Positions 33,142 through 46,010 of a stretch of 64,000 nucleotides of DNA are shown here, in pieces. The stretch comes from Petrolisthes cinctipes (taxonomy: Eukaryota; Arthropoda; Malacostraca; Decapoda; Porcellanidae). Positions within the stretch are counted from its first letter, which is position 1. Every line of letters begins with the position of its first letter. The position numbers and the translations under genes are program-made. The notes under the pieces were generated by a model. That model was not told the origin of the DNA. It made no database searches and worked only from the letters and a program-made list of their open reading frames with translations. The stretch spans positions 744,001 to 808,000 of the forward strand of contig JAWQEG010000004.1 in NCBI GenBank assembly GCA_033782935.1, in the 5' to 3' direction.

Positions 33142-35997
33142 AGTAGGCATGTACAGATACCTTCTGGGACCTCTAAATATCGAATTTTCGGGTGTTGTGG
33201 GACTGAATTTGAGATATCGATTTTTTGGCACCTATAATATCGATTTTTAGCATGTTTTTAGCCTGTATTTTGAAAATATTATAGCACTGTGAAGGCATGT
33301 ACAGATTGCTGCTGGGACCCCAAAATATTGAATTTTCGGGTGTTTTGAGCCTGAATTTGAGATATAAACGGGTACTGAAGATGCATGCACATATCGACTT
33401 TTGTGCACCTAAAAGATCGATTTTCAGTATGTTTTGAGCATGTATTTTGAAAATACTCTAACACGGAGTAGGCATGTACAGATCGCTTCTGGGACCCCTA
33501 CATATCGAATTTTCGGGTGTTTTGTGACTGAATTTGAGATATCGACTTTTTGGCACCTAAAAGATCGATTTTTAGCATGTTTTTAGCCTATATTTTGAAA
33601 ATATTCTAGCACTGGGTAGGCATGTACAGATTGCTTCTGTGACCCCAAAATATTGAATTTTCGGGTGTTTTGAGGCTGAATTTGAGATATAAACGGGTAC
33701 AGAAGATACATGCACATATTGACTTTGGGCACCAAAAATATCGATTTTCAGCCTGTTTTGGGCCTGATTTTGAAAATACTCTAACACGGAGTAGGCATGT
33801 ACAGATCGCTTCTGGGACCCCAAAATATCGAATTTTCGGGTGTTTAGGGCCAGAATTTGAGATATAAACGGGTACAGAAGATGCATACACATATCGACTT
33901 TTGGGCACCTAAAAGATCGATTTTCAGTATGTTTTTGGCCTGTATTTTGAAAATACTCTAACACGGAGTAGGCATGTACAGATACCTTCTGGGACCTCTA
34001 AATATCGAATTTTCGGGTGTTTTGGGACTGAATTTGAGATATCGATTTTTTGGCACCTAAAATGTCGATTTTTAGCATGTTTTTAGCATATATTTTGAAA
34101 ATATTCTAGCACTGTGTAGGCATGTACAGATTGCTTCTGGGACCCCAAAATATTGAATTTTCGGGTGTTTTGAGCCTGAATTCGAGATATAAACGGGTAC
34201 AGAAGATACATGCACATATTGACTTTGGGCATCTAAAATATCGATTTTCAGCATGTTTTGGGCCTGTATTTTGAAAATACTCTAACACTGAGTAGGCATG
34301 TACAGATTGCTTCTGGGACCCCAAAATATTGAATTTTCGGGTGTTTTGAGCCTGAATTTGAGATATAAACGGGTACTGAAGATGCATGCACATATCGACT
34401 TTTGTGCACCTAAAAGATCGATTTTCAGTATGTATTGAGCATGTATTTTGAAAATACTCTAACACGGAGTAGGCATGTACAGATCGCTTCTGGGACCCCT
34501 AAATATCGAATTTTCGGGTGTTTGGGACTGAATTTGAGATATCGACTTTTTGGCACCTAAAAGATCGATTTTTAGCATGTTTTTAGCCTATATTTTGAAA
34601 ATATTTTAGCACTGAGTAGGCATGTACAGATTGCTTCTGGGACCCCAAAATATTGAATTTTCGGGTGTTTTGTGCCTGAATTTGAGATATAAACGGGTAC
34701 AGAAGATACATGCACATATTGACTTTGGGCACCAAAAATATCGATTTTCAGCATGTTTTGGGCCTGAATTTTGAAAATACTGTAACACGGAGTAGGCATG
34801 TACAGATCGCTTCTGGGACCCCAAAATATCGAATTTTCGGGTGTTTAGGGCCAGAATTTGAGATATAAACGGGTACAGAAGATGCATGCACATATCGACT
34901 TTTGGGCACCTAAAAGATCGATTTTCAGTATGTTTTTGGCCTGTATTTTGAAAATACTCTAACACGGAGTAGGCATGTACAGATACCTTCTTGGACCTTT
35001 AAATATTGAATTTTCGGGTGTTTTGGGACTGAATTTGAGATATCGATTTTTTGGCACCTAAAATGTCGATTTTTAGCATGTTTTTAGCCTATATTTTGAA
35101 AATATTCTAGCACTGTGTAGGCATGTACAGATTGCTTCTGGGACCCCAAAATATTGAATTTTCGGGTGTTTTGAGCCTGAATTTGAGATATAAACGGGTA
35201 CAGAAGATACATGCACATATTGACTTTGGGCATCTAAAATATCGATTTTCAGCATGTTTTGGGCCTGTATTTTGAAAATACTCTAACACTGAGTAGGCAT
35301 GTACAGATTGCTTCTGGGACCCCAAAATATTGAATTTTCGGGTGTTTTGAGCCTGAATTTTAGATATAAACGGGTACAGAAGATACATGCACATATTGAC
35401 TTTGGGCACGAAAAATATCGATTTTCAGCATGTTTTGGGCCTGAATTTTGAAAATACTCTAACACGGAGTAGGCATGTACAGATCGCTTCTGGGGCCCAA
35501 AAATATCGAATTTTCGGGTGTTTAAGGCCAGAATTTGAGATATAAACGGGTACAGAAGATGCATGCACATATTGACTTTTGTGCACCTAAAAGATCGATT
35601 TTCAGTATGTTTTGAGCATGTATTTTGAAAATACTCTAACACGGAGTAAGCATGTACAGATCGCTTCTGGGACCCCAAAATATTGAATTTTCGGGTGTTT
35701 TGAACCTGAATTTGAGATATAAACGGGGACAGAAGATACATGCACATATTGACTTTGGGCACCAAAAATATCGATTTTCAGCATGTTTTGGGCCTGAATT
35801 TTGAAAATACTCTAACACGGAGTAGGCATGTACAGATCGCTTCTGGGACCCCAAAATATCGAATTTTCGGGTGTTTAAGGCCAGAATTTGAGATATAAAC
35901 GGGTACAGAAGATGCATGCACATATCGACTTTTGGGCACCTAAAAGATCGATTTTCAGTATGTTTTTGGCCTGTATTTTGAAAATACTCTAACACGG
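33142..35997 (+). repeat. 2,856-bp superunit, copy 1 (17 monomers)
   Basis: Monomers start at 33142, 33290, 33467, 33615, 33790, 33967, 34115, 34291, 34468, 34615, 34791, 34968, 35116, 35292, 35468, 35645 and 35821. Private markers are gattgctgctggg, a one-base-short B2 (gggcctgattttg), a 147-bp A2 (gggtgtttgggactg), tatgtattgagcatg, gaatactgtaacac in B2, gggcccaaaaat and acggggacag. All of these recur in the following unit. Confidence 0.9.
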
Positions 35998-38900
35998 AGT
36001 AGGCATGTACAGATACCTTCTGGGACCTCTAAATATCGAATTTTCGGGTGTTATGGGACTGAATTTGAGATATCGATTTTTTGGCACCTTTAATATCGAT
36101 TTTTAGCATGTTTTTAGCCTGTATTTTGAAAATATTATAGCACTGTGTAGGCATGTACAGATTGCTGCTGGGACCCCAAAATATTGAATTTTCGGGTGTT
36201 TTGAGCCTGAATTTGAGATATAAACGGGTACTGAAGATGCATGCACATATCGACTTTTGTGCACCTAAAAGATCGATTTTCAGTATGTTTTGAGCATGTA
36301 TTTTGAAAATACTCTAACACGGAGTAGGCATGTACAGATCGCTTCTGGGACCCCTACATATCGAATTTTCGGGTGTTTTGGGACTGAATTTGAGATATCG
36401 ACTTTTTGGCACCTAAAAGATCGATTTTTAGCATGTTTTTAGCCTATATTTTGAAAATATTCTAGCACTGGGTAGGCATGTACAGATTGCTTCTGGGACC
36501 CCAAAATATTGAATTTTCGGGTGTTTTGAGGCTGAATTTGAGATATAAACGGGTACAGAAGATACATGCTCATATTGACTTTGAGCACCAAAAATATCGA
36601 TTTTCAGCATGTTTTGGGCCTGATTTTGAAAATACTCTAACACGGAGTAGGCATGTACAGATCGCTTCTGGGACCCCAAAATATCGAATTTTCGGGTGTT
36701 TAGGGCCAGAATTTGAGATATAAACGGGTACAGAAGATGCATACACATATCGACTTTTGGGCACCTAAAATATCGATTTTCAGTATGTTTTTGGCCTGTA
36801 TTTTGAAAATACTCTAACACGGAGTAGGCATGTACAGATACCTTCTGGGACCTCTAAATATCGAATTTTCGGGTGTTTTGGGACTGAATTTGAGATATCG
36901 ATTTTTTGGCACCTAAAATGTCGATTTTTAGCATGTTTTTAGCATATATTTTGAAAATATTCTAGCACTGTGTATGCATGTACAGATTGCTTCTGGGACC
37001 CCAAAATATTGAATTTTCGGGTGTTTTGAGCCTGAATTCGAGATATAAACGGGTACAGAAGATACATGCACATATTGACTTTGGGCATCTAAAATATCGA
37101 TTTTCAGCATGTTTTGGGCCTGTATTTTGAAAATACTCTAACACTGAGTAGGCATGTACAGATTGCTTCTGGGACCCCAAAATATTGAATTTTCGGGTGT
37201 TTTGAGCCTGAATTTGAGATATAAACGGGTACTGAAGATGCATGCACATATCGACTTTTGTGCACCTAAAAGATCGATTTTCAGTATGTTTTGAGCATGT
37301 ATTTTGAAAATACTCTAACACGGAGTAGGCATGTACAGATCGCTTCTGGGACCCCTAAATATAAAATTTTCGGGTGTTTGGGACTGAATTTGAGATATCG
37401 ACTTTTTGGCACCTAAAAGATCGATTTTTAGCATGTTTTTAGCCTATATTTTGAAAATATTCTAGCACTGAGTAGGCATGTACAGATTGCTTCTGGGACC
37501 TCAAAATATTGAATTTTCGGGTGTTTTGAGCCTGAATTTGAGATATAAACAAGTACAGAAGATACATGCACATATTGACTTTGGGCATCTAAAATATCGA
37601 TTTTCAGCATGTTTTGGGCCTGTATTTTGAAAATACTCTAACACTGAGTAGGCATGTACAGATTGCTTCTGGGACCCCAAAATATTGAATTTTCGGGTGT
37701 TTTGAGCCTGAATTTGAGATATAAACGGGTACTGAAGATGCATGCACATATCGACTTTTGTGCACCTAAAAGATCGATTTTCAGTATGTATTGAGCATGT
37801 ATTTTGAAAATACTCTAACACGGAGTAGGCATGTACAGATCGCTTCTGGGACCCCTAAATATCGAATTTTCGGGTGTTTGGGACTGAATTTGAGATATCG
37901 ACTTTTTGGCACCTAAAAGATCGATTTTTAGCATGTTTTTAGCCTATATTTTGAAAATATTTTAGCACTGAGTAGGCATGTACAGATTGCTTCTGGGACC
38001 CCAAAATATTGAATTTTCGGGTGTTTTGAGCCTGAATTTGAGATATAAACGGGTACAGAAGATACATGCACATATTGACTTTGGGCACCAAAAATATCGA
38101 TTTTCAGCATGTTTTGGGCCTGAATTTTGAAAATACTGTAACACGGAGTAGGCATGTATAGATCGCTTTTGGGACCCCAAAATATCGAATTTTCGGGTGT
38201 TTAGGGCCAGAATTTGAGATATAAACGGGTACAGAAGATGCATGCACATATCGACTTTTGGGCACCTAAAAGATCGATTTTCAGTATGTTTTTGGCCTGT
38301 ATTTTGAAAATACTCTAAAACGGAGTAGGCATGTACAGATACCTTCTTGGACCTCTAAATATTGAATTTTCGGGTGTTTTGGGACTGAATTTGAGATATC
38401 GATTTTTTGGCACCTAAAATGTCGATTTTTAGCATGTTTTTAGCCTATATTTTGAAAATATTCTAGCACTGTGTAGGCATGTACAGATTGCTTCTGGGAC
38501 CCCAAAATATTGAATTTTTGGGTGTTTTGAGCCTGAATTTGAGATATAAACGGGTACAGAAGATACATGCACATATTGACTTTGGGCATCTAAAATATCG
38601 ATTTTCAGCATGTTTTGGGCCTGTATTTTGAAAATACTCTAACACTGAGTAGGCATGTACAGATTGCTTCTGGGACCCCAAAATATTGAATTTTCGGGTG
38701 TTTTGAGCCTGAATTTGAGATATAAACGGGTACAGAAGATACATGCACATATTGACTTTATGCACCAAAAATATCGATTTTCAGCATGTTTTGGGCCTGA
38801 ATTTTGAAAATACTCTAACACGGAGTAGGCATGTACAGATCGCTTCTGGGGCCCAAAAATATCGAATTTTCGGGTGTTTAAGGCCAGAATTTGAGATATA

Positions 38901-39353
38901 AACGGGTACAGAAGATGCATGCACATATTGACTTTTGTGCACCTAAAAGATCGATTTTCAGTATGTTTTGAGCATGTATTTTGAAAATACTCTAACACGG
39001 AGTAAGCATGTACAGATCGCTTCTGGGACCCCAAAATATTGAATTTTCGGGTGTTTTGAACCTGAATTTGAGATATAAACGGGGACAGAAGATACATGCA
39101 CATATTGACTTTGGGCACCAAAAATATCGATTTTCAGCATGTTTTGGGCCTGAATTTTGAAAATACTCTAACACGGAGTAGGCATGTACAGATCGCTTCT
39201 GGGACCCCAAAATATCGAACTTTCGGGTGTTTAGGGCCAGAATTTGAGATATAAACGGGTACAGAAGATGCATGCACATATCGACTTTTGGGCACCTAAA
39301 AGATGGATTTTCAGTATGTTTTTGGCTTGTATTTTGAAAATACTCTAACACGG
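35998..39353 (+). repeat. 3,356-bp superunit, copy 2 with a 500-bp expansion
   Basis: The first part matches copy 1 at offset 2,856 (33142 to 35998, 33967 to 36823). The later part matches at offset 3,356 (34968 to 38324, 35645 to 39001). The 500-bp gain is one trimer: the 147-bp A2 with gggtgtttggg appears twice, at 37324 and 37824, against once in copy 1 at 34468. A duplication of the superunit was thus followed, or accompanied, by one-trimer expansion. Confidence 0.9.
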
Positions 39354-42327
39354 AGTAGGCATGTACAGATACCTTCTGGGACCTCTAAATATCGAATTTT
39401 CGGGTGTTTTGGGACTGAATTTGAGATATCGATTTTTTGGCACCTAAAATGTCGATTTTTAGCATATTTTTAGCCTATATTTTGAAAATATTCTAGCACT
39501 GTGTAGGCATGTACAGATTGCTTCTGGGACCCCAAAATATTGAATTTTCGGGTGTTTTGAGCCTGAATTTGAGATATAAACGGGTACAGAAGATACATGC
39601 ACATATTGACTTTGGCATCTAAAATATCGATTTTCAGCATGTTTTGGGTCTGTATTTTGAAAATACTCTAACACTGAGTAGGCATGTACAGATTGCTTCT
39701 GGGACCCCAAAATATTGAATTTTCGGGTGTTTTGAGCCTGAATTTGAGATATAAACGGGTACAGAAGATACATGCACATATTGACTTTGGGCACGAAAAA
39801 TATCGATTTTTAGCATGTTTTGGGCCTGAATTTTGAAAATACTCTAACACGGAGTAGGCATGTACAGATCGCTTCTGGGGCTCCAAAATATCGAATTTTC
39901 GGGTGTTTAAGGCCAGAATATGAGATATAAACGGGTACAGAAGATGCATGCACATATCGACTTTTGGGCACCTAAAAGATCGATTTTCAGTATGTTTTTG
40001 GCCTGTATTTTGAAAATACTCTAACACGGAGTAGGCATGTACAAATACCTTCTGGGACCTCTAAATATCGAATTTTCGGGTGTTTTGGGACTGAATTTGA
40101 GATATCGACTTTTTGGCACCTAAAAGATCGATTTTTAGCATGTTTTTAGCCTATATTTTGAAAATATTCTAGCACTGTACAGATTGCTTCTGGGACCCCA
40201 AAATATTGAATTTTCGGGTGTTTTGGACCTGAATTTGAGATATAAACGGGTACAGAAGATACATGCACATATTGACTTTGGGCACCAAAAATATCGATTT
40301 TCAGCATGTTTTGGGCCTGAATTTTGAAAATACTCTAACACGGAGTAGGCATGTACAGATCGCTTCTGGGACCCCAAAATATCGAATTTTCGGGTGTTTA
40401 GGGCCAGAATTTGAGATATAAACGGGTACAGAAGATGCATGCACATATCGACTTTTGGGCACCTAAAAGATCGATTTTCAGTATGTTTTTGGCCTGTATT
40501 TTGAAAATACTCTAACACGGAGTAGGCATGTACAAATACCTTCTGGGACCTCTAAATATCGAATTTTCGGGTGTTTTGGGACTGAATTTGAGATATCGAT
40601 TTTTTGGCACCTAAAATGTCGATTTTTAGCATGTTTTTAGCCTATATTTTGAAAATATTCTAGCACTGTGTAGGCATGTACAGATTGCTTCTGGGACCCC
40701 AAAATATTGAATTTTCGGGTGTTTTGAGCCTGAATTTGAGATATAAACGGGTACAGAAGATACATGCACATATTGACTTTGGGCATCTAAAATATCGATT
40801 TTCAGCATGTTTTGGGCCTGTATTTTGAAAATACTCTAACACTGAGTAGGCATGTACAGATTGCTTCTGGGACCCCAAAATATTGAATTTTAGGGTGTTT
40901 TGAGCCTGAATTTGAGATATCGACTTTTTGGCACCTAAAAGATCGATTTTTAGCATGTTTTTAGCCTATATTTTGGAAATTTTCTAGCACTGTACAGATT
41001 GCTTCTGGGACCCCAAAATATTGAATTTTCGGGTGTTTTGAGCCTGAATTTGAGATATAAACGGGTACAGAAGATACATGCACATATTGACTTTGGGCAC
41101 CAAAAATATCGATTTTCAGCATGTTTTGGGCCTGAATATTGAAAATACTATATCACGGAGTAGGCATGTACAGATCGCTTCTGGGACCCCAAAATATCGA
41201 ATTTTCGGGTGTTTAGGGCCAGAATTTGAGATATAAACGGGTACAGAAGATGCATGCACATATCGACTTTTGGGCACCTAAAAGATCGATTTTCAGTATG
41301 TTTTTGGCCTGTATTTTGAAAATACTCTAACACGGAGTAGGCATGTACAAATACCTTCTGGGACCTCTAAATATCGAATTTTCGGGTGTTTTGGGACTGA
41401 ATTTGAGATATCGATTTTTTGGCACCTAAAATGTCGATTTTTAGCATGTTTTTAGCCTATATTTTGAAAATATTCTAGCACTGTGTAGGCATGTACAGAT
41501 TGCTTCTGGGACCCCAAAATATTGAATTTTCGGGTGTTTTGAGCCTGAATTTGAGATATAAACGGGTACAGAAGATACATGCACATATTGACTTTGGGCA
41601 TCTAAAATATCGATTTTCAGCATGTTTTGGGCCTGTATTTTGAAAATACTCTAACACTGAGTAGGCATGTACAGATTGCTTCTGGGACCCCAAAATATTG
41701 AATTTTAGGGTGTTTTGAGCCTGAATTTGAGATATAAACGGGTACTGAAGATGCATGCACATATCGACTTTTGTGCACCTAAAAGATCGATTTTCAGTAT
41801 GTTTTGATCATGTATTTTGAAAATACTCTAACACTGAGTAGGCATGTACAGATCGCTTCTGGGACCCCTAAATATCGAATTTTCGGGTGTTTTGGGACTG
41901 AATTTGAGATATCGACTTTTTGGCACCTAAAAGATCGATTTTTAGCATGTTTTTAGCCTATATTTTGGAAATTTTCTAGCACTGTACAGATTGCTTCTGG
42001 GACCCCAAAATATTGAATTTTCGGGTGTTTTGAGCCTGAATTTGAGATATAAACGGGTACAGAAGATACATGCACATATTGACTTTGGGCACCAAAAATA
42101 TCGATTTTCAGCATGTTTTGGGCCTGAATATTGAAAATACTATATCACGGAGTAGGCATGTACAGATCGCTTCTGGGACCCCAAAATATCGAGTTTTCGG
42201 GTGTTTAGGGCCAGAATTTGAGATATAAACGGGTACAGAAGATGCATGCACATATCGACTTTTGGGCACCTAAAAGATCGATTTTCAGTATGTTTTTGGC
42301 TTGTATTTTGAAAATACTCTAACACGG
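39354..42327 (+). repeat. Mixed 992-bp and 815-bp sister HORs
   Basis: Monomers start at 39354, 39502 (175 bp), 39677, 39853, 40030, 40178 (B minus 10), 40344, 40521, 40669, 40845 (hybrid), 40993 (minus 10), 41159, 41336, 41484, 41660, 41837, 41985 (minus 10) and 42151. Units 40521-41335 (815 bp) and 41336-42327 (992 bp) share the rare variants gaattttagggtg, tattttggaaattttctag and gaatattgaaaatactata. They are therefore recent tandem sisters differing by one 177-bp deletion. Confidence 0.9.
40845..40992 (+). repeat. C1/A2 hybrid monomer, third independent breakpoint
   Basis: C1 sequence (agattgc, gaattttagggtg, ttttgagcctg) continues as far as gaatttgagatat, then A2 begins with cgactttttggcacc. 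The intact sister at 41660-41984 has full C1 and full A2. The switch point lies downstream of those at 26740 and 29735. Shared flanking variants make the 177-bp deletion direct to read. Confidence 0.88.
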
Positions 42328-45300
42328 AGTAGGCATGTACAGATCGCTTCTGGGACCCCTAAATATCGAATTTTCGAGTGTTTTGGGACTGAATTTGAGA
42401 TATCGACTTTTTGGCACCTAAAACATCGATTTTTAGCATGTTTATAGCCTATATTTTGAAAATATTCTAGCACTGGGTAGGCATGTACAGATTGCTTCTG
42501 GGACCCCAAAATATTGAATTTTCGGGTGTTTTGAGCCTGAATTTGAGATATAAACGGGTACAGAAGATACATGCACATATTGACTTTGGGCACCAAAAAT
42601 ATCGATTTTCAGCATGTTTTGGGCCTGAATTTTGAAAATACTCTAACACGGAGTAGGTAGTACAGATCGCTTCTGGGACCCTAAAATATCGAATTTTCAG
42701 GTGTTTAGGGCCAGAATTTGAGATATAAACGGGTACAGAAGATGCATGCACATATCGACTTTTGGGCACCTAAAAGATCGATTTTCAGTATGTTTTTGGC
42801 CTGTATTTTGAAAATACTCTAACACGGAGTAGGCATGTCCAGATACCTTCTGGGACCTCTAAATATCGAATTTTCGGGTGTTTTGGGACTGAATTTGAGA
42901 TATCGATTTTTTGGCACCTAAAATGTTGATTTTTAGCATGTTTTTAGCCTATATTTTGAAAATATTCTAGCACTGAGTAGGCATGGACAGATTGCTTCCC
43001 GGACCCCAAAATATTGAATTTTCGGGTGTTTTGGGCCTGAATTTGAGATATAAACGGGTACAGAAGATACATGCACATATTGACTTTGGGCACCAAAAAT
43101 ATCGATTTTCAGCATGTTTTGGGCCTGTATTTTGAAAATACTCTAACACTGAGTAGGCATGTACAGATTGCTTCTGGGACCCCAAAATATTGAATTTTCG
43201 GGTGTTTTGAGCCTGAATTTGAGATATAAACGGGTACTGAAGATGCATGCACATATCGACTTTTGTGCACCTAAAAGATCGATTTTCAGTATGTTTTGAG
43301 CATGTATTTTGAAAATACTCTAACACGGAGTAGGCATGTACAGATCGCTTCTGGGACCCCTAAATATCGAATTTTCGGGTGTTTTGGGACTGAATTTGAG
43401 ATATCGACTTTTTGGCACCTAAAAGATCGATTTTTAGCATGTTTTTAGCCTATATTTTGAAAATATTCTAGCACTGAGTAGGCATGTACAGATTGCTTCT
43501 GGGACCCCAAAATATTGAATTTTCGGGTGTTTTGAGCCTGACTTTGAGATATAAACGGGTACAGAAGATACATGCACATATTGACTTTGGGCACCAAAAA
43601 TATCGATTTTCAGCATGTTTTGGGCCTGAATTTTGAAAATACTCTAACACGGAGTAGGCATGTACAGATCGCTTCTGGGACCCCAAAATATCGAATTTTC
43701 GGGTGTTTAGGGCCAGAATTTGAGATATAAACGGGTACAGAAGATACATGCACATATTGACTTTGGGCACCAAAAATATCGATTTTCAGCATGTTTTGGG
43801 CCTGTATTTTGAAAATACTCTAACACTGAGTAGGCATGTACAGATTGCTTCTGGGACCCCAAAATATTGAATTTTCGGGTGTTTTGAGCCTGAATTTGAG
43901 ATATAAACGGGTACTGAAGATGCATGCACATATCGACTTTTGTGCACCTAAAAGATCGATTTTCAGTATGTTTTGAGCATGTATTTTGAAAATACTCTAA
44001 CACGGAGTAGGCATGTACAGATCGCTTCTGGGACCCCTAAATATCGAATTTTCGGGTGTTTTGGGACTGAATTTGAGATATCGACTTTTTGGCACCTAAA
44101 AGATCAATTTTTAGCATGTTTTTAGCCTATATTTTGAAAATATTCTAGCACTGAGTAGGCATGTACAGATTGCTTCTGGGACCCCAAAATATTGAATTTT
44201 CGGGTGTTTTGAGCCTGAATTTGAGATATAAACGGGTACAGAAGATACATGCACATATTGACTTTGGGGATCTAAAATATCGATTTTCAGCATGTTTTGG
44301 GCCTGTATTTTGAAAATACTCTAACACTGAGTAGGCATGTACAGATTGCTTCTGGGACCCCAAAATATTTAATTTTCGGGTGTATTGAGCCTGAATTTGA
44401 AATATAAACGGGTACTGAAGATGCATGCACATATCGACTTTTGTGCACCTAAAAGATCGATTTTCAGAATGTTTTCAGCATGTATTTTGAAAATACTCTA
44501 ACACGGAGTAGGCATGTACAGATCGCTTCTGGGACCCCTAAATATCGAATTTTCGGGTGTTTTGGGACAGAATTTGAGATATCGATTTTTTGGCACCTAA
44601 AATGTCGATTTTTAGCATGTTTTTAGCCTATATTTTGAAAATATTCTAGCACTGTGTAGGCATGTACAGATTGCTTCTGGGACCCCAAAATATTGAATTT
44701 TCGGGTGTTTTGAGCCTGAATTTGAAATATGAACGGGTACTGAAGATGCATGCACATATCGACTTTTGTGCACCTAAAAGATCGATTTTCAGTATGTTTT
44801 GAGCATGTATTTTGAAAATACTCTACCACGGAGTAGGCATGTACAGATCGCTTCTGGGACCCCTAAATATCGAATTTTCGGGTGTTTTGGGACTGAATTT
44901 GAGATATCGACTTTTTGGCACCTAAAAGATCGATTTTTAGCATGTTTTTAGCCTATATTTTGAAAATATTCTAGCACTGAGTAGGCATGTACAGATTGCT
45001 TCTGGGACCCCAAAATATCGAATTTTCGGGTGTTTAGAGCCTGAATTTGAGATATAAACGGGTACAGAAGATGCATGCACATATCGACTTTTTGGCATTT
45101 AAAAGATCAATTTTCAGTATGTTTTTGGCCTGTATTTTGAAAATACTCTAACACGGAGTAGACATGTACAGATTGCTTCTGGGACCCCAAAATATTGAAT
45201 TTTATGGTGTTTTGAGCCTGAATTTGAGATATAAACGGGTACTGAAGATGCATGCACATATCGACTTTTGTGCACCTACAAGATCGATTTTCAAAATGTT

Positions 45301-46010
45301 TTTAGCATGTATTTTGAAAATACTCTAACACGGAGTAGGCATGTACAGATTGCTTCTGGGACCCCAAAATATTGAATTTTCGGGTGTTTTGAGCCTGAAT
45401 TTGAGATATAAACGGGTACAGAAGATACATGCACATATTGACTTTGGATACCAAAAATATCGATTTTCAGCATGTTTTGGGCCTGAATTTTGAAAATACT
45501 CTAACACGGAGTAGGCATGTACAGATACCTTCTGGGACCTCTAAATATAGAATTTTCGGGTGTTTTGGGACTGAATTTGAGATATCGATTTTTTGGCACC
45601 TAAAATGTCGATTTTTAGCATGTTTTTAGCCTATATTTTGAAAATATTCTAGCACTGAGTAGGCATGTACAGATTGCTTCTGGGACCCCAAAATATTGAA
45701 TTTTCGAGTGTTTTGAGCCTGAATTTGAAATATAAACGGGTACAGAAGATACATGCACATATTGACTTTGGGCATCTAAAATATCGATTTTTAGCATGTT
45801 TTGGGCCTGTATTTTGAAAATACTCTAACACTGAGTAGGCATGTACAGATTGCTTCTGGGACCCCAAAATATTGAATTTTCGGGTGTTTTGAGCCTGAAT
45901 TTGAGATATAAACGGGTACTGAAGATGCATGCACATATCGACTTTTGTGCACCTAAAAGATCGATTTTCAGTATGTTTTGAGCATGTATTTTGAAAATAC
46001 TCTAACACGG
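42328..46010 (+). repeat. Diverged, irregularly ordered block
   Basis: Monomers start at 42328, 42476, 42652, 42828, 42976, 43152, 43329, 43477, 43653, 43829, 44006, 44154, 44330, 44507, 44655, 44832, 44980, 45157, 45334, 45510, 45658 and 45834. Order departs from the hexamer, with A-C dimers, two consecutive C-class monomers at 44980 and 45157, and mixed B/C types. Private changes are dense: ggtagtacag, gcttcccggacc, ggcatttaaaagatcaatt, gaattttatggtg, caaaatgttttt. No duplicated superunit was seen here. Confidence 0.82.

Noticed and set aside
35283..35765. 160-codon minus-strand open frame, repeated at 38639-39121
   Set aside because: It is longer than the others because a B-C-B order with small changes removes the usual stop. 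Its duplicate exists because the superunit is duplicated. The translation is the same repeat peptide read in series.
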